DNA from: Microbacterium sp. SY138
GTDB taxonomy: Bacteria > Actinomycetota > Actinomycetes > Actinomycetales > Microbacteriaceae
Reading direction: 5' to 3'
Length of the DNA stretch: 64,000 bases
NCBI RefSeq assembly: GCF_039729145.1
Contig: NZ_CP155793.1
Coordinates: 868,001 to 932,000 of the forward strand
Numbering within the stretch: the first letter of the stretch is position 1; each line of letters begins with the position of its first letter. The position numbers and the translations under genes are program-made. The notes beneath the pieces were generated by a model. The model worked only from the letters and a program-made list of their open reading frames with translations. It was not told the DNA's origin and searched no databases. This document shows, in pieces, positions 8,429-23,536 of this stretch.

Positions 8429-10099
8429 ATGTCGACCGAACCGTTGCTGTCGGTCCAGGGACTGGCCGTGGACTTCGCCACCATGGACGGCGTCGTGCAC
8501 GCCGTCGAAGGCGTCGACCTCGAGATCCGTCCCGGCGAGACCGTCGCGATCGTGGGGGAGTCCGGCTCGGGCAAGTCCACCACCGCGATGGCCATCATCG
8601 GACTGCTCGCCGGGGGAGGCCGGATCGCGTCCGGCAGCATCCGGCTCGACGGCAAGGAGATCTCGCGGTCACCCGAGCACGAACTGCGCACGATCCGCGG
8701 TCGTGACATCGGTCTCGTGCCGCAGGACCCGATGTCGAACCTGAACCCGGTGGCGAAGATCGGCACGCAGGTGGCGGAGACGCTGCTCGCGCATGGCCTC
8801 GCCACCCGACAGAACGTGCAGGCGAAGGTGGTCGAGGCGCTGACCGCCGCGGGCCTTCCCGATCCGGCGCGGCGGGCGAAGCAGTACCCGCACGAGTTCT
8901 CCGGCGGCATGCGCCAGCGTGCGCTCATCGCGATCGGTCTGGCGTGCAAGCCGCGACTGCTGATCGCCGACGAGCCCACCAGCGCGCTCGACGTCACGGT
9001 GCAGCAGACGATCCTCGATCAGATCGGGCAGATGACGCGCGAGCTGGGCACGGCGGTGCTGCTCATCACGCACGACCTGGGCCTCGCCGCCGAGCGTGCG
9101 GAGCGGGTGATCGTGATGCACCGCGGCAAGGTGGTGGAGCAGGGCGATGCGCGCCAGATCCTGGAGGACCCGCAGCATCCGTACACGCAGTCGCTCGTGA
9201 AGGCGGCCCCGTCCGTCGCGGCGGCACGCCTGCGACCCGAGGCCTTCCGGACCCGGGAACGGGCGGCCGATGCCGTCGCTGCTGCCGATGCCGTCGTCGA
9301 GGCGGCCCCCGCGGACAACATCGTCGAGATCGAGAATCTCACCAAGGTGTACCCGGTGCGGGGCCGCGGCGAGGATTTCGTGGCCGTCGACGACGTGTCG
9401 CTGGTGATCCCGCGCGGGGAGACGGTCGCGATCGTGGGCGAGTCGGGTTCCGGCAAGACCACGACCGCGCGGATGCTGCTGAAGGTGATCGAGCCGACGA
9501 GCGGGCTGATCCGCTACGAGGGCAAGGACATCGCGTCGCTGAGCCGGGCGGAGACGAAGGAGTTCCGGCAGCAGGTGCAGCCGATCTTCCAGGATCCGTA
9601 CTCGAGCCTGAACCCGATGTTCACGATCGAGCGCCTGATCGCCGAGCCGCTGGAGTTCTACAAGCGGGGGAGCGGCGCCGATCGGCGCAAGCGCGTGCGG
9701 CAGCTGCTCGACGACGTGGCCCTGCCGCAGTCGATGCTGCGGCGGTATCCGTCCGAGCTGTCCGGCGGCCAGCGACAGCGTGTCGCGATCGCACGGGCTC
9801 TCGCCCTCTCGCCGGATCTGATCGTCTGCGACGAGCCGGTGTCGGCGCTGGACGTGCTGGTGCAAGACCAGATCCTGAAGCTGCTCGGCGACCTGCAGCG
9901 GGAGTACGGCCTGAGCTACCTGTTCATCTCGCACGACCTCGCGGTGGTGCGGCTGATCAGCGACTACGTGTGCGTCATGAAGGACGGCAGGCTCGTGGAG
10001 GCGGCGACGTCGGAGGAGATCTTCACGAATCCCCGTGACCCGTACACGCGGCGTCTGCTGGCGTCGATCCCCGGCAACGAGCTGGGCATCGCGTCCTGA
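8429..10099 (+). CDS. Fused double ATP-binding subunit of peptide ABC transporter (DppD-DppF fusion)
   Basis: 556 residues with two complete ABC ATPase domains. Domain 1 has Walker A GESGSGKST near residue 45, the signature FSGGMRQR near 155 and Walker B LLIADEPTSALD. Domain 2 has Walker A GESGSGKTT near residue 345, the signature LSGGQRQR near 450 and Walker B LIVCDEPVSALD. Both also have the oligopeptide C-terminal segment (QHPYTQ, RDPYTRRLL). It drives uptake through the two permeases upstream. ATG 8429 has a good AAGGAG site. An upstream in-frame ATG at 8381, overlapping the permease stop, would add 16 residues. DppD and DppF are separate genes in many bacteria, but the fusion is common in actinobacteria. 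Confidence 0.9.
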   Translation: MSTEPLLSVQGLAVDFATMDGVVHAVEGVDLEIRPGETVAIVGESGSGKSTTAMAIIGLLAGGGRIASGSIRLDGKEISRSPEHELRTIRGRDIGLVPQDPMSNLNPVAKIGTQVAETLLAHGLATRQNVQAKVVEALTAAGLPDPARRAKQYPHEFSGGMRQRALIAIGLACKPRLLIADEPTSALDVTVQQTILDQIGQMTRELGTAVLLITHDLGLAAERAERVIVMHRGKVVEQGDARQILEDPQHPYTQSLVKAAPSVAAARLRPEAFRTRERAADAVAAADAVVEAAPADNIVEIENLTKVYPVRGRGEDFVAVDDVSLVIPRGETVAIVGESGSGKTTTARMLLKVIEPTSGLIRYEGKDIASLSRAETKEFRQQVQPIFQDPYSSLNPMFTIERLIAEPLEFYKRGSGADRRKRVRQLLDDVALPQSMLRRYPSELSGGQRQRVAIARALALSPDLIVCDEPVSALDVLVQDQILKLLGDLQREYGLSYLFISHDLAVVRLISDYVCVMKDGRLVEAATSEEIFTNPRDPYTRRLLASIPGNELGIAS

Positions 10100-10108
10100 G
10101 ATCACCTC

Positions 10109-10151
10109 CTCCGATCGCCGGGCCGCATGTGTTCCGGTCCGGCGATCGGAG
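10109..10151 (+). terminator. Terminator hairpin of the peptide transporter operon
   Basis: A perfect 13-bp stem (10109-10121 with 10139-10151, arms CTCCGATCGCCGG / CCGGCGATCGGAG) with a 17-base loop, starting 9 bases after the ATPase stop. It has no T tract, as is common in high-GC actinobacteria. Confidence 0.75.
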
Positions 10152-10190
10152 ACTCATACCGCAGCTTCCGAGATTGGTCAAGGACTGCGC

Positions 10191-10219
10191 TTGCCATGTC
10201 GCATAATCGTGCGTATAGT
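10191..10219 (+). promoter_or_regulatory. Housekeeping sigma promoter of rpoB
   Basis: A -35 box TTGCCA (10191-10196) and a -10 box TATAGT (10214-10219) are separated by exactly 17 bases. The match to the sigma-70/SigA consensus is strong and unusual against this GC-rich background. Transcription would start near 10226, leaving a leader of about 120 bases before the rpoB TTG start. Nothing else is recognisable in the 245-base gap 10100-10344 besides this and the preceding terminator. Confidence 0.8.
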
Positions 10220-10344
10220 TAGTAGTTGCGCTCGTTTCTCCCTGCCCTCATATGGTGGTCGGCATCTGTCGAGTTCCCGGGCGCACACTCCACCTGACGA
10301 CAAAGGAATCGAGAAGCCCTGCGGGGCTCACGGAGGTTATTCCC

Positions 10345-13848
<3,504 letters not shown>

Positions 13849-13850
13849 TC

Positions 13851-13889
13851 CTTCGGGGGCCCGGGACACGCGTTCCGGGCCCACCGAAG
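13851..13889 (+). promoter_or_regulatory. Stem-loop in the rpoB-rpoC spacer
   Basis: Nested inverted repeats make a long stem: CTTCGG / CCGAAG outside (13851-13856, 13884-13889) and GGGCCCGG / CCGGGCCC inside (13857-13864, 13875-13882), with a single A bulge at 13883 on the 3' side and a 10-base loop. It lies 3 bases after the rpoB stop, ahead of the rpoC ribosome site. It may be an mRNA processing or stability element. Full termination would be unexpected because rpoC has no evident promoter of its own here. Confidence 0.55.
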
Positions 13890-13927
13890 CAGACTTCTCA
13901 AAAAGAATTTCCGACACAGGAGAACTA

Positions 13928-17803
<3,876 letters not shown>

Positions 17804-17842
17804 TCGAGGCGAGAGCCGCAGTACTGAGTACTGAATGACGAA

Positions 17843-17873
17843 GAAGGCCCCAGGCGACTCGCCTGGGGCCTTC
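17843..17873 (+). terminator. Terminator of the rpoBC operon
   Basis: A perfect 13-bp GC-rich stem (GAAGGCCCCAGGC / GCCTGGGGCCTTC) with a 5-base loop, 40 bases after the rpoC stop. The 3' arm ends in a short pyrimidine run. Confidence 0.9.
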
Positions 17874-18015
17874 TGCGTGCCCGGCGGTGTGCGACGTGGC
17901 GCGAGTGCACGGGAAGCTGCCGAGCGCACGGGTGACGTGTGTCGCCGAGCCGTGCACTCGTCGAGAAGCCGTGCAGTCGGCGGAGGATCCTGACACGCGC
18001 GGAGCGCGTTGGACG

Positions 18016-18150
18016 TCAGCCGAAGATGTGCTCCACGATGCTCGAGGTGTAACCGGTCGGCGCGAGGTTCGTGTAGCGCGTGTCGATGAGCACATCGCGA
18101 ACGACGAGGAGGAGGAACGCGGCGGCAGCGCCGGCGAGTCGGGGCTTCAT
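18016..18150 (-). CDS. Possible small membrane protein, unknown
   Basis: A 44-residue ORF (ATG at 18150) lies in the otherwise gene-poor stretch 17874-18237. Its N-terminus (KPR, then a hydrophobic run of about 13 residues, AGAAAAFLLLVV) looks like a small membrane anchor or signal. The tail is polar. No ribosome site is obvious and I do not recognise a family. It may be a genuine mini-protein or chance. Apart from it, 17874-18237 shows only the end of the rpoC terminator region and no further recognisable signal. Confidence 0.35.
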   Translation of the reverse strand: MKPRLAGAAAAFLLLVVRDVLIDTRYTNLAPTGYTSSIVEHIFG

Positions 18151-18237
18151 GTCCACACCGTACTGCTCGTCGGCGGCGCGACGGGAGAGGAACGCGATGC
18201 AGCCCGTCGGTGCACGGCGCCACGATAGTGTCGGCGG

Positions 18238-19167
18238 GTGAGCAATCAGACTTCTTCCGCCGGTTCCGTTGTCGTGATCGGCGATGCCTTGATCGATGAG
18301 ATCCGCGACGATTCCGGCGTCCGCGAGCTCGTGGGCGGTGCGGCACTCAACGTCGCCGTCGGACTGCGGCGGCTGGGAGTCGAGACGACGCTGATCGCCA
18401 TGGTCGGGGAGGACGAGGCAGGCGCGCACATCCGCGAGTACCTGTCCGACCACGGCGTGCGCCTGATCGGGAGTGAGGCTCCCCTCGGCTCGTCCCGCGC
18501 GATCGTGCAGCGGGCGGCCGACGGCGAACCGCAGTACGTCTTCAACGAGGCCGCCCAGAGACGCAGCATCCGATACTCCGACGACGCTCGTCAGGCGATC
18601 GCCGACGCCGGGCTCGTCGCGATCAGCTGCTTCCCCTTCGATGTGCCCGCAGAGGTCGAGGCACTGAGCGACGCCCTGGGAGAAGCACGCGTCGCGATCG
18701 ATCCCAACCCGCGCGCCGGGATGCTCAGCGACCGGGAGGAGTTTGTCCGCGGATTCGAACAGCTCGTGGCTTCGGCTGCCATCGTCAAGGTCGGTGCGGA
18801 TGATGCGGCGATCCTCTACGACGGTGACCTCGACGCGCTGCGCGCGCGCCTGCGGGACCTCGGTGCTGCGGCCGTCCTCGCGACCGCGGGTGCCGACGGC
18901 GCCACGATCGACGCGGATGCCGGCATCGTCTCCGCCCCCATCGCGCAGCTTCCCGGCGCGGTGATCGACACCGTCGGCGCGGGGGATGCGACTCTCGCCG
19001 CCGTCGCAGAGGGCCTGGTCACAGCGTCTCCGTCCGACCTGGGGGAGTGGCGCGCACTGCTGCTGCGCGCGATGGATGTCGCCGCCGCGACCTGTCGCGC
19101 AGAGGGCGGACTCCTGCGGACGCCCGAGTCGCTGGAGGCCTCCGGTCGCGGCGTGAGCGGCAGCTGA
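18238..19167 (+). CDS. PfkB-family sugar kinase (fructokinase/ribokinase-like)
   Basis: 309 residues from GTG 18238. It is a ribokinase fold with the N-terminal IGDALIDEI and the GGAALNVAVGLRRLG sugar-binding signature (residues 37-52). The C-terminal PfkB signature is DTVGAGDATLAAVAEGL, whose Asp is the catalytic base. Close PfkB relatives phosphorylate fructose, ribose or adenosine; the substrate cannot be read here. It has no operon partner: rpoC ends upstream behind a terminator and a tRNA gene follows. It differs clearly in sequence from the PfkB protein at 3534-4454. Confidence 0.88.
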   Translation: MSNQTSSAGSVVVIGDALIDEIRDDSGVRELVGGAALNVAVGLRRLGVETTLIAMVGEDEAGAHIREYLSDHGVRLIGSEAPLGSSRAIVQRAADGEPQYVFNEAAQRRSIRYSDDARQAIADAGLVAISCFPFDVPAEVEALSDALGEARVAIDPNPRAGMLSDREEFVRGFEQLVASAAIVKVGADDAAILYDGDLDALRARLRDLGAAAVLATAGADGATIDADAGIVSAPIAQLPGAVIDTVGAGDATLAAVAEGLVTASPSDLGEWRALLLRAMDVAAATCRAEGGLLRTPESLEASGRGVSGS

Positions 19168-19253
19168 CGGTCCGATTTCTTGCACCCGCCTCCGACAGGT
19201 ATGCTTGTCTCTCGTGCCCCCGGTTGGCTGTCGAAGTCGGACGGGTGCGCTCT

Positions 19254-19338
19254 GGCGAGTTACCCAAGCGGCCAAAGGGATCTGACTGTAAATCAGACTG
19301 CTCTGCATTCGGGGGTTCGAATCCCTCACTCGCCACCA
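19254..19338 (+). tRNA. tRNA-Tyr (GTA)
   Basis: The acceptor stem GGCGAGT / ACTCGCC is perfect. The anticodon stem-loop reads CTGACTGTAAATCAG with anticodon GTA. A long variable arm makes it class II, as bacterial tRNA-Tyr should be. The T-loop TTCGAAT is present and CCA is encoded (19336-19338). A possible -10 box (TATGCT, 19200-19205) precedes it. Confidence 0.97.
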
Positions 19339-19369
19339 TCACCTCCGCGGAAGACTGCGGAAATCCGAG

Positions 19370-19394
19370 GGCCCACGCGATCACCGCGGGGGCC
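19370..19394 (+). terminator. Terminator after tRNA-Tyr
   Basis: Arms GGCCCACGCG (19370-19379) and CGCGGGGGCC (19385-19394) pair with one mismatch around a 5-base loop. TTCTCT follows. It lies in the 320-base stretch between genes at 19168 and 19488, whose only other content is the tRNA and its possible promoter. Confidence 0.65.
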
Positions 19395-19488
19395 TTCTCT
19401 CATCCCCGCCTCCCGGATGTCGCCACCATGAATATGGTGGTCACATGCTCCAGACGATCCGCGCCCGCGTCGACCTCGGAGCGCGACC

Positions 19489-20124
19489 ATGAGCGCCCCC
19501 GCCGGGTGGTACACCGATGACCAGGGAGCGACGCGATGGTGGGACGGATCCCGATGGGATGGCGAGGCGCCGACCCCCGTGACGTCGGGAGACTTCCCGT
19601 CGGTCCCGGAGGGAACGAGCGCAAACACCATATGGGTGTGGCTGATCGTGCTCCTCCCGGTGCTCAGCGCGATCGCCGCCATCGGATACCTGGTGCAGAT
19701 GCAGCAGGGGATGTTCGACATGCTCGCCGTCGTCCCGCTGGACCGCTCGTCGTCCCTCGACGTGGAGAGATTCATCGCCGCGGAGATCAACGCCTTCCTC
19801 ACGCCGTGGTACCTGGTCCTGACGCTGTCGGGCTGGACGATCTACGGGCTCTCCGTCTGGTTCGCCGCCCTCGATGCCCGCGAGCTCGCCGGCCGAGGGT
19901 TCTCCCGACCTTTCCCCTGGGCGTGGACCTTCTTGTCCTCTCTCGTCTACGTGATCGGTCGTCATGTCGTGGTCCGTCGACGGGGAGGACGGGGGTCGGC
20001 GCCGCTGATCGTGATGATCGCCATCCAGGTCGTCTTTCTTCTCGCGGCGTCCGTCTGGGCATCGGTGTTCGCGGCTCAGCTGTTCGAGACGGTCTTCTCG
20101 ATGGTCACGATGCGGCGGATGTGA
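19489..20124 (+). CDS. DUF2510-containing membrane protein
   Basis: 211 residues. The N-terminus is a DUF2510 repeat: PAGWYTDDQGATRWWDGSRW, a Trp-rich motif common in actinobacterial membrane proteins. After a linker there are about four transmembrane helices (roughly residues 47-69, 104-126, 142-160 and 173-200). The function is not known. DUF2510 is usually cytoplasmic and is thought to mediate contacts with other proteins. It starts 151 bases after tRNA-Tyr and appears monocistronic. Confidence 0.8.
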   Translation: MSAPAGWYTDDQGATRWWDGSRWDGEAPTPVTSGDFPSVPEGTSANTIWVWLIVLLPVLSAIAAIGYLVQMQQGMFDMLAVVPLDRSSSLDVERFIAAEINAFLTPWYLVLTLSGWTIYGLSVWFAALDARELAGRGFSRPFPWAWTFLSSLVYVIGRHVVVRRRGGRGSAPLIVMIAIQVVFLLAASVWASVFAAQLFETVFSMVTMRRM

Positions 20125-20163
20125 CGTGGCCCCGCGAGTGCGAACGGTTCATAGACTGGACTG

Positions 20164-20655
20164 ATGCGACCGCTCACCGAAGCCGAAGTCCGGGCCTCGT
20201 TCGTCAATGCGGATGCCGACGAACTGCGCCTCATGGAGATGCCGCACGACTTCCTCCTCGTCGACTGGGACTATCTCGACTTCTTCGCCTGGCAGGATCC
20301 CGGCGCGAGTCGCCGTGGCTATGTGCTGATCCCGCACGACGAGGAGATCGTCGGCATCGTGCTGCGCGCGACGGATCCCGGACGTGCGCGTTCGGGCATG
20401 TGCAACATCTGTCACACGATGCAGCCCGGCAATCAGGTCGCGCTCCTTTCCGCACGTCGGGCGGGGGAGGCGGGGAAGCGCGGCGACTCGTTCGGCACCT
20501 ACATGTGCGCCGACCTCTCCTGCCACGAGAACGTGCGTCTCGCCCACCCGCTCGCACCGAACGAGGTCAGGACTCCGGGGCAGGTCGACTTCCGCCTCGA
20601 CGGCACGCGTCGCCGAATGGAGAGCTTCGTCTCGCAGGTCTGGGAGCGGGTCTGA
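20164..20655 (+). CDS. FBP-domain protein (EF-G-binding-type treble-clef zinc finger)
   Basis: 163 residues. The C-terminal half has a four-Cys treble-clef zinc site (CNICH near residue 80 and CADLSCHENVR near residue 115), characteristic of the FBP family related to the fusidic-acid resistance protein FusB. FusB-type proteins bind elongation factor G and release it from stalled ribosomes. The N-terminal part is helical, and the motif DFLLVDWDYLDFFAWQDP looks like the conserved FBP surface. Whether this protein protects against fusidic acid is not known; many actinobacterial members have no tested role. It lies 39 bases after the DUF2510 gene. Confidence 0.85.
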   Translation: MRPLTEAEVRASFVNADADELRLMEMPHDFLLVDWDYLDFFAWQDPGASRRGYVLIPHDEEIVGIVLRATDPGRARSGMCNICHTMQPGNQVALLSARRAGEAGKRGDSFGTYMCADLSCHENVRLAHPLAPNEVRTPGQVDFRLDGTRRRMESFVSQVWERV

Positions 20656-20701
20656 TCGCGGTTACGCTGGTCCCACACGTCCTGCGCTCGAAGGAGAAGC
20701 C

Positions 20702-21502
20702 ATGAGTGATGCCATCCTGTTCGCCGTCGAAGAGGGATTGGCACGGCTGACGCTGAACCGCCCCGCTCGCCTCAACGCCTTCAACGCCGACCTCGCACAC
20801 GCCTGGAAGGACGCGACGGCCGAGGCGACGTCGAGATCCGATGTGAAGGCGATCCTGATCGATGCCGTCGGCCCCGCTTTCTGCGCCGGGGGCGATGTGA
20901 TCGACATGGCGACGACGATGGGGGCTTCCGGCGCGGAGATCACCGCTCTCGCCGAGGTCATCAACACCGGCATCCGCTCGTTGACGGAATCGGCGGTGCC
21001 TGTCGTCGCCGCTGCCCACGGCACCACGGCCGGCGGTGGTCTGGGGATTCTGCTGTGCAGCGACTATGCCGTGGTCGGCTCGCGATCGAAGCTCGGCAGC
21101 CTCTACGCGAACATCGGTCTGACCCCGGATCTGTCGGTCTCCGCTCAGCTCGCCCGTGCCGTCGGTCAGCGCCGTGCCCTGCAGCTCGTGCTGCAGGATC
21201 GACTGCTGTCGTCGGCGGAGGCTGTGGACTGGGGTCTCGTCGCCGAGGCCGTCGAAGGTGCGGACGCCGTCTCCGAGGCGGAACTGGTGCGTGCTCGCGG
21301 TGAGGAGATCGCGCGATTCTGGTTGGCGGGCGCCGCAGACGCCTACGGCCAGGCGAAGCGGCTGGTGCGATCGCAGCCGGAGCGCACGTTCGTCGAGCAG
21401 CTGAGTGAGGAGGCGCGTTCGATCGGAGCAGCCCTGGAGACGCCGGATGCGCAGGCCAGAGTCGCAGCCTTCGCCGCAGCATCGGCGAAGAAAGCCGGCT
21501 GA
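20702..21502 (+). CDS. Enoyl-CoA hydratase/isomerase family protein
   Basis: 266 residues from ATG 20702 behind AAGGAG. Crotonase fold: substrate loop LNRPARLNAFN (residues 20-30), the oxyanion-hole segment FCAGGDVIDMA near residue 62, and the second oxyanion glycine motif AAHGTTAGGGLGILLCSDYA. The expected activity is hydration or isomerisation of acyl-CoA thioesters in fatty-acid breakdown. The two catalytic Glu positions of classical hydratases are not evident, so a different crotonase reaction is possible. No other beta-oxidation gene is nearby. Confidence 0.88.
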   Translation: MSDAILFAVEEGLARLTLNRPARLNAFNADLAHAWKDATAEATSRSDVKAILIDAVGPAFCAGGDVIDMATTMGASGAEITALAEVINTGIRSLTESAVPVVAAAHGTTAGGGLGILLCSDYAVVGSRSKLGSLYANIGLTPDLSVSAQLARAVGQRRALQLVLQDRLLSSAEAVDWGLVAEAVEGADAVSEAELVRARGEEIARFWLAGAADAYGQAKRLVRSQPERTFVEQLSEEARSIGAALETPDAQARVAAFAAASAKKAG

Positions 21503-21619
21503 CCTCTCCTCCACAGAGGCAGAGATCGGGAAAGGTCTTCGGCGACGAGGGCGGCGCCCGTGGCATCTGCGGGCGCGCGTGGCAGGATGAAGGCATCGCC
21601 GCACGACGAGAGGATCGCC

Positions 21620-22624
21620 ATGTCCCAGCCGGACATCACCACGCATCAGACGCAGGGTGAGAAGAAGAACATGTCGCTGCTCATCAGGGGTTCCCTGTGG
21701 ATCGCCATCGGGGCCCTGATCGCCGCGGCGCTCGTGTGCGTCATCTGGGTGCTCATCGGCGATCAAGATGGTCTGATCGGCCGGGCGTTCCTCACGATCC
21801 TGCTGCTCGCAGCGTTCGCCGGCATCGCGATCCTCGAAGCCGGTCTCGCGCCGAACCGTCCCGACTGGCTCCAGTTGGCGAGCATGGTGAGCTGGATCGT
21901 CGCGCTCCTCGTCGGAGCCGTGAAGATCTGGCTGCCGGAAGACGGCTTCTACTTCGGTGCCGAGCGCTTCTTCCAGCTGCTCCTCGTGATCGGCATCCTT
22001 CAGCTCGCCCTGCTGCACGTGCGCCTGTTCACTCCCGCGGCGCAGCGATACGTCACAACATTCACGCGGGTCATCTACATCGTCACGATCACGTTCCTCG
22101 CTGGCCTCGTCGGCATGCTCGTGTTCTTCCTGGCCTTCCCGAACACGTTCCACTACGGCGAGCTCTACTGGCGCATCGTGGTCGCGCTGACGATCCTGGT
22201 GGCCGTCGGCACGACGCTGATCCCACTGCTGAACGCGCTCTTCGCTCCCAAGAAGAAGACGCCCGCCGATCGCGCTGTGGCATCGCCGCCGTCCTGGCCC
22301 ACCTACGCAGACGGCATCACCCCGCTCCCGGCGCTTCCCGACGCATCGCCCGACTGGAACGCCTACTACACGGGGCACCCGACCGTCGTGCCGCCGCAGC
22401 AGGCGCTCGCCGCAGCGCCGGTCTCGAGTTTCCCGGTCGCGCCCCAGCCCACATCGCCACAGCCCGCTGCTCCGCAGTTCACGCAACCGGTCGCCTCGCC
22501 GCAGGTGGCTCCGGGAGAGCATCCGGTGCCACCGGCGCCGGCCGCGCAGCCGACGGCTCCTCCGCAGGAGACCTTGCCGGCCTTCCCGCCGCCTCCCCCC
22601 GCCCCGCAGCGGCCTGCCCAGTGA
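21620..22624 (+). CDS. Membrane protein with Pro/Ala-rich cytoplasmic tail, unknown
   Basis: 334 residues from ATG 21620 (an AGAGG site precedes it). Four or five transmembrane helices span about residues 22-215. They are followed by a tail of about 110 residues rich in Pro, Ala and Gln (QPTSPQPAAPQ and similar), low complexity and probably disordered. I do not recognise the family. The stop overlaps the start of the inositol monophosphatase gene (GTGA), so the two are co-translated, which is the only clue to function. Confidence 0.75.
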   Translation: MSQPDITTHQTQGEKKNMSLLIRGSLWIAIGALIAAALVCVIWVLIGDQDGLIGRAFLTILLLAAFAGIAILEAGLAPNRPDWLQLASMVSWIVALLVGAVKIWLPEDGFYFGAERFFQLLLVIGILQLALLHVRLFTPAAQRYVTTFTRVIYIVTITFLAGLVGMLVFFLAFPNTFHYGELYWRIVVALTILVAVGTTLIPLLNALFAPKKKTPADRAVASPPSWPTYADGITPLPALPDASPDWNAYYTGHPTVVPPQQALAAAPVSSFPVAPQPTSPQPAAPQFTQPVASPQVAPGEHPVPPAPAAQPTAPPQETLPAFPPPPPAPQRPAQ

Positions 22625-23415
22625 CACTCGAACTCGAGCTCCTCGAGCTCGCGAGCGAGATCGCGGAAGAAGCCGGACGGCTCGCGCGCACGCGTCGACA
22701 GGAGGGGGTGCGTCTGGCGGCCACCAAGTCGTCGCTGGCCGATATCGTCACCGAAGCCGATCGAGAGGTCGAGGCGCTCATCCGCGAACGCCTTCGGGCC
22801 GCGAGGGCCGACGACGGTTTCCTGGGGGAGGAGACCGGTGCCGAGGCCGGCAGCAGCGGGATTACGTGGGTCGTCGATCCGATCGACGGCACCGTCAACT
22901 ATGCATACGGCATCCCGGCGTACAACGTGAGCATCGCCGCCGTCCGCGGCGATCCCGATCCGGAGACCTGGGAAGCACTCGCCGGTGCGGTCAACGCCCC
23001 CGCGCTCGGCGAGATGTTCACGGCCGCCCGCGGCCAGGGCGCGTGGTCGAACGGCGACCGTCTCGAGGTGACCGGAGAGACCCCGGCCGGAGCGCTGCTC
23101 GCCACGGGGTTCGGCTACGACCCGACCACGCACGAGGGCGACATCGCCACCGTGGGGCGGGTGATGCCGATGGCCCGGGATCTGAGACGCATGGGAGCCG
23201 CAGCGCTCGACCTCGCCTTCGTCGCGGCGGGGCGACTGGACGGATACTTCGAGCGGGGGCTTCGTCCGTGGGACTTCGCCGCCGGTGCCCTCCTCGTCGA
23301 AGAAGCGGGTGGTGTGGTGTCGCGCATCGACATCGACTCCCCACGTCCGATGCTGCTCGCGGGCGGGGTGGAAGTGCACTCGCGACTGCGCGCCATCCTC
23401 GACCAGAAACATTGA
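22621..23415 (+). CDS. Inositol monophosphatase family protein
   Basis: 264 residues from GTG 22621, overlapping the previous stop by 4 bases. All metal-site motifs of the family are present: DIVTEADREVE, EET, WVVDPIDGTVNY (the DPIDGT lithium-sensitive motif, about residues 82-93) and the C-terminal RPWDFAAGALLVEEAGG. It should hydrolyse inositol-1-phosphate or a related sugar phosphate with magnesium. In actinobacteria such enzymes feed phosphatidylinositol or mycothiol synthesis, or act as histidinol-phosphatases. The frame is open far upstream inside the membrane-protein gene, but that part is a shadow. Confidence 0.92.
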   Translation: MTLELELLELASEIAEEAGRLARTRRQEGVRLAATKSSLADIVTEADREVEALIRERLRAARADDGFLGEETGAEAGSSGITWVVDPIDGTVNYAYGIPAYNVSIAAVRGDPDPETWEALAGAVNAPALGEMFTAARGQGAWSNGDRLEVTGETPAGALLATGFGYDPTTHEGDIATVGRVMPMARDLRRMGAAALDLAFVAAGRLDGYFERGLRPWDFAAGALLVEEAGGVVSRIDIDSPRPMLLAGGVEVHSRLRAILDQKH

Positions 23416-23536
23416 ACGATTCATGGCATTCCCAGACTGATCAAGATATGGTTTATGCGATCGTTACTTTCGCCACCCGAAGGTGAAAGTCAAAGTTTGC
23501 GCCCCCCGAGCTTGACGCACGACCGAGAGAAACGCT

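Noticed and set aside
17819-17831. Palindrome AGTACTGAGTACT after rpoC as an operator
   Set aside because: It lies inside the transcript just before the terminator, with no promoter near. More likely chance.
23416-23536. Cyclic di-AMP (ydaO-type) riboswitch before the M23 peptidase
   Set aside because: Only 121 bases are available, and just a small CACC-CGAA-GGTG hairpin is seen. The conserved ydaO blocks are absent.
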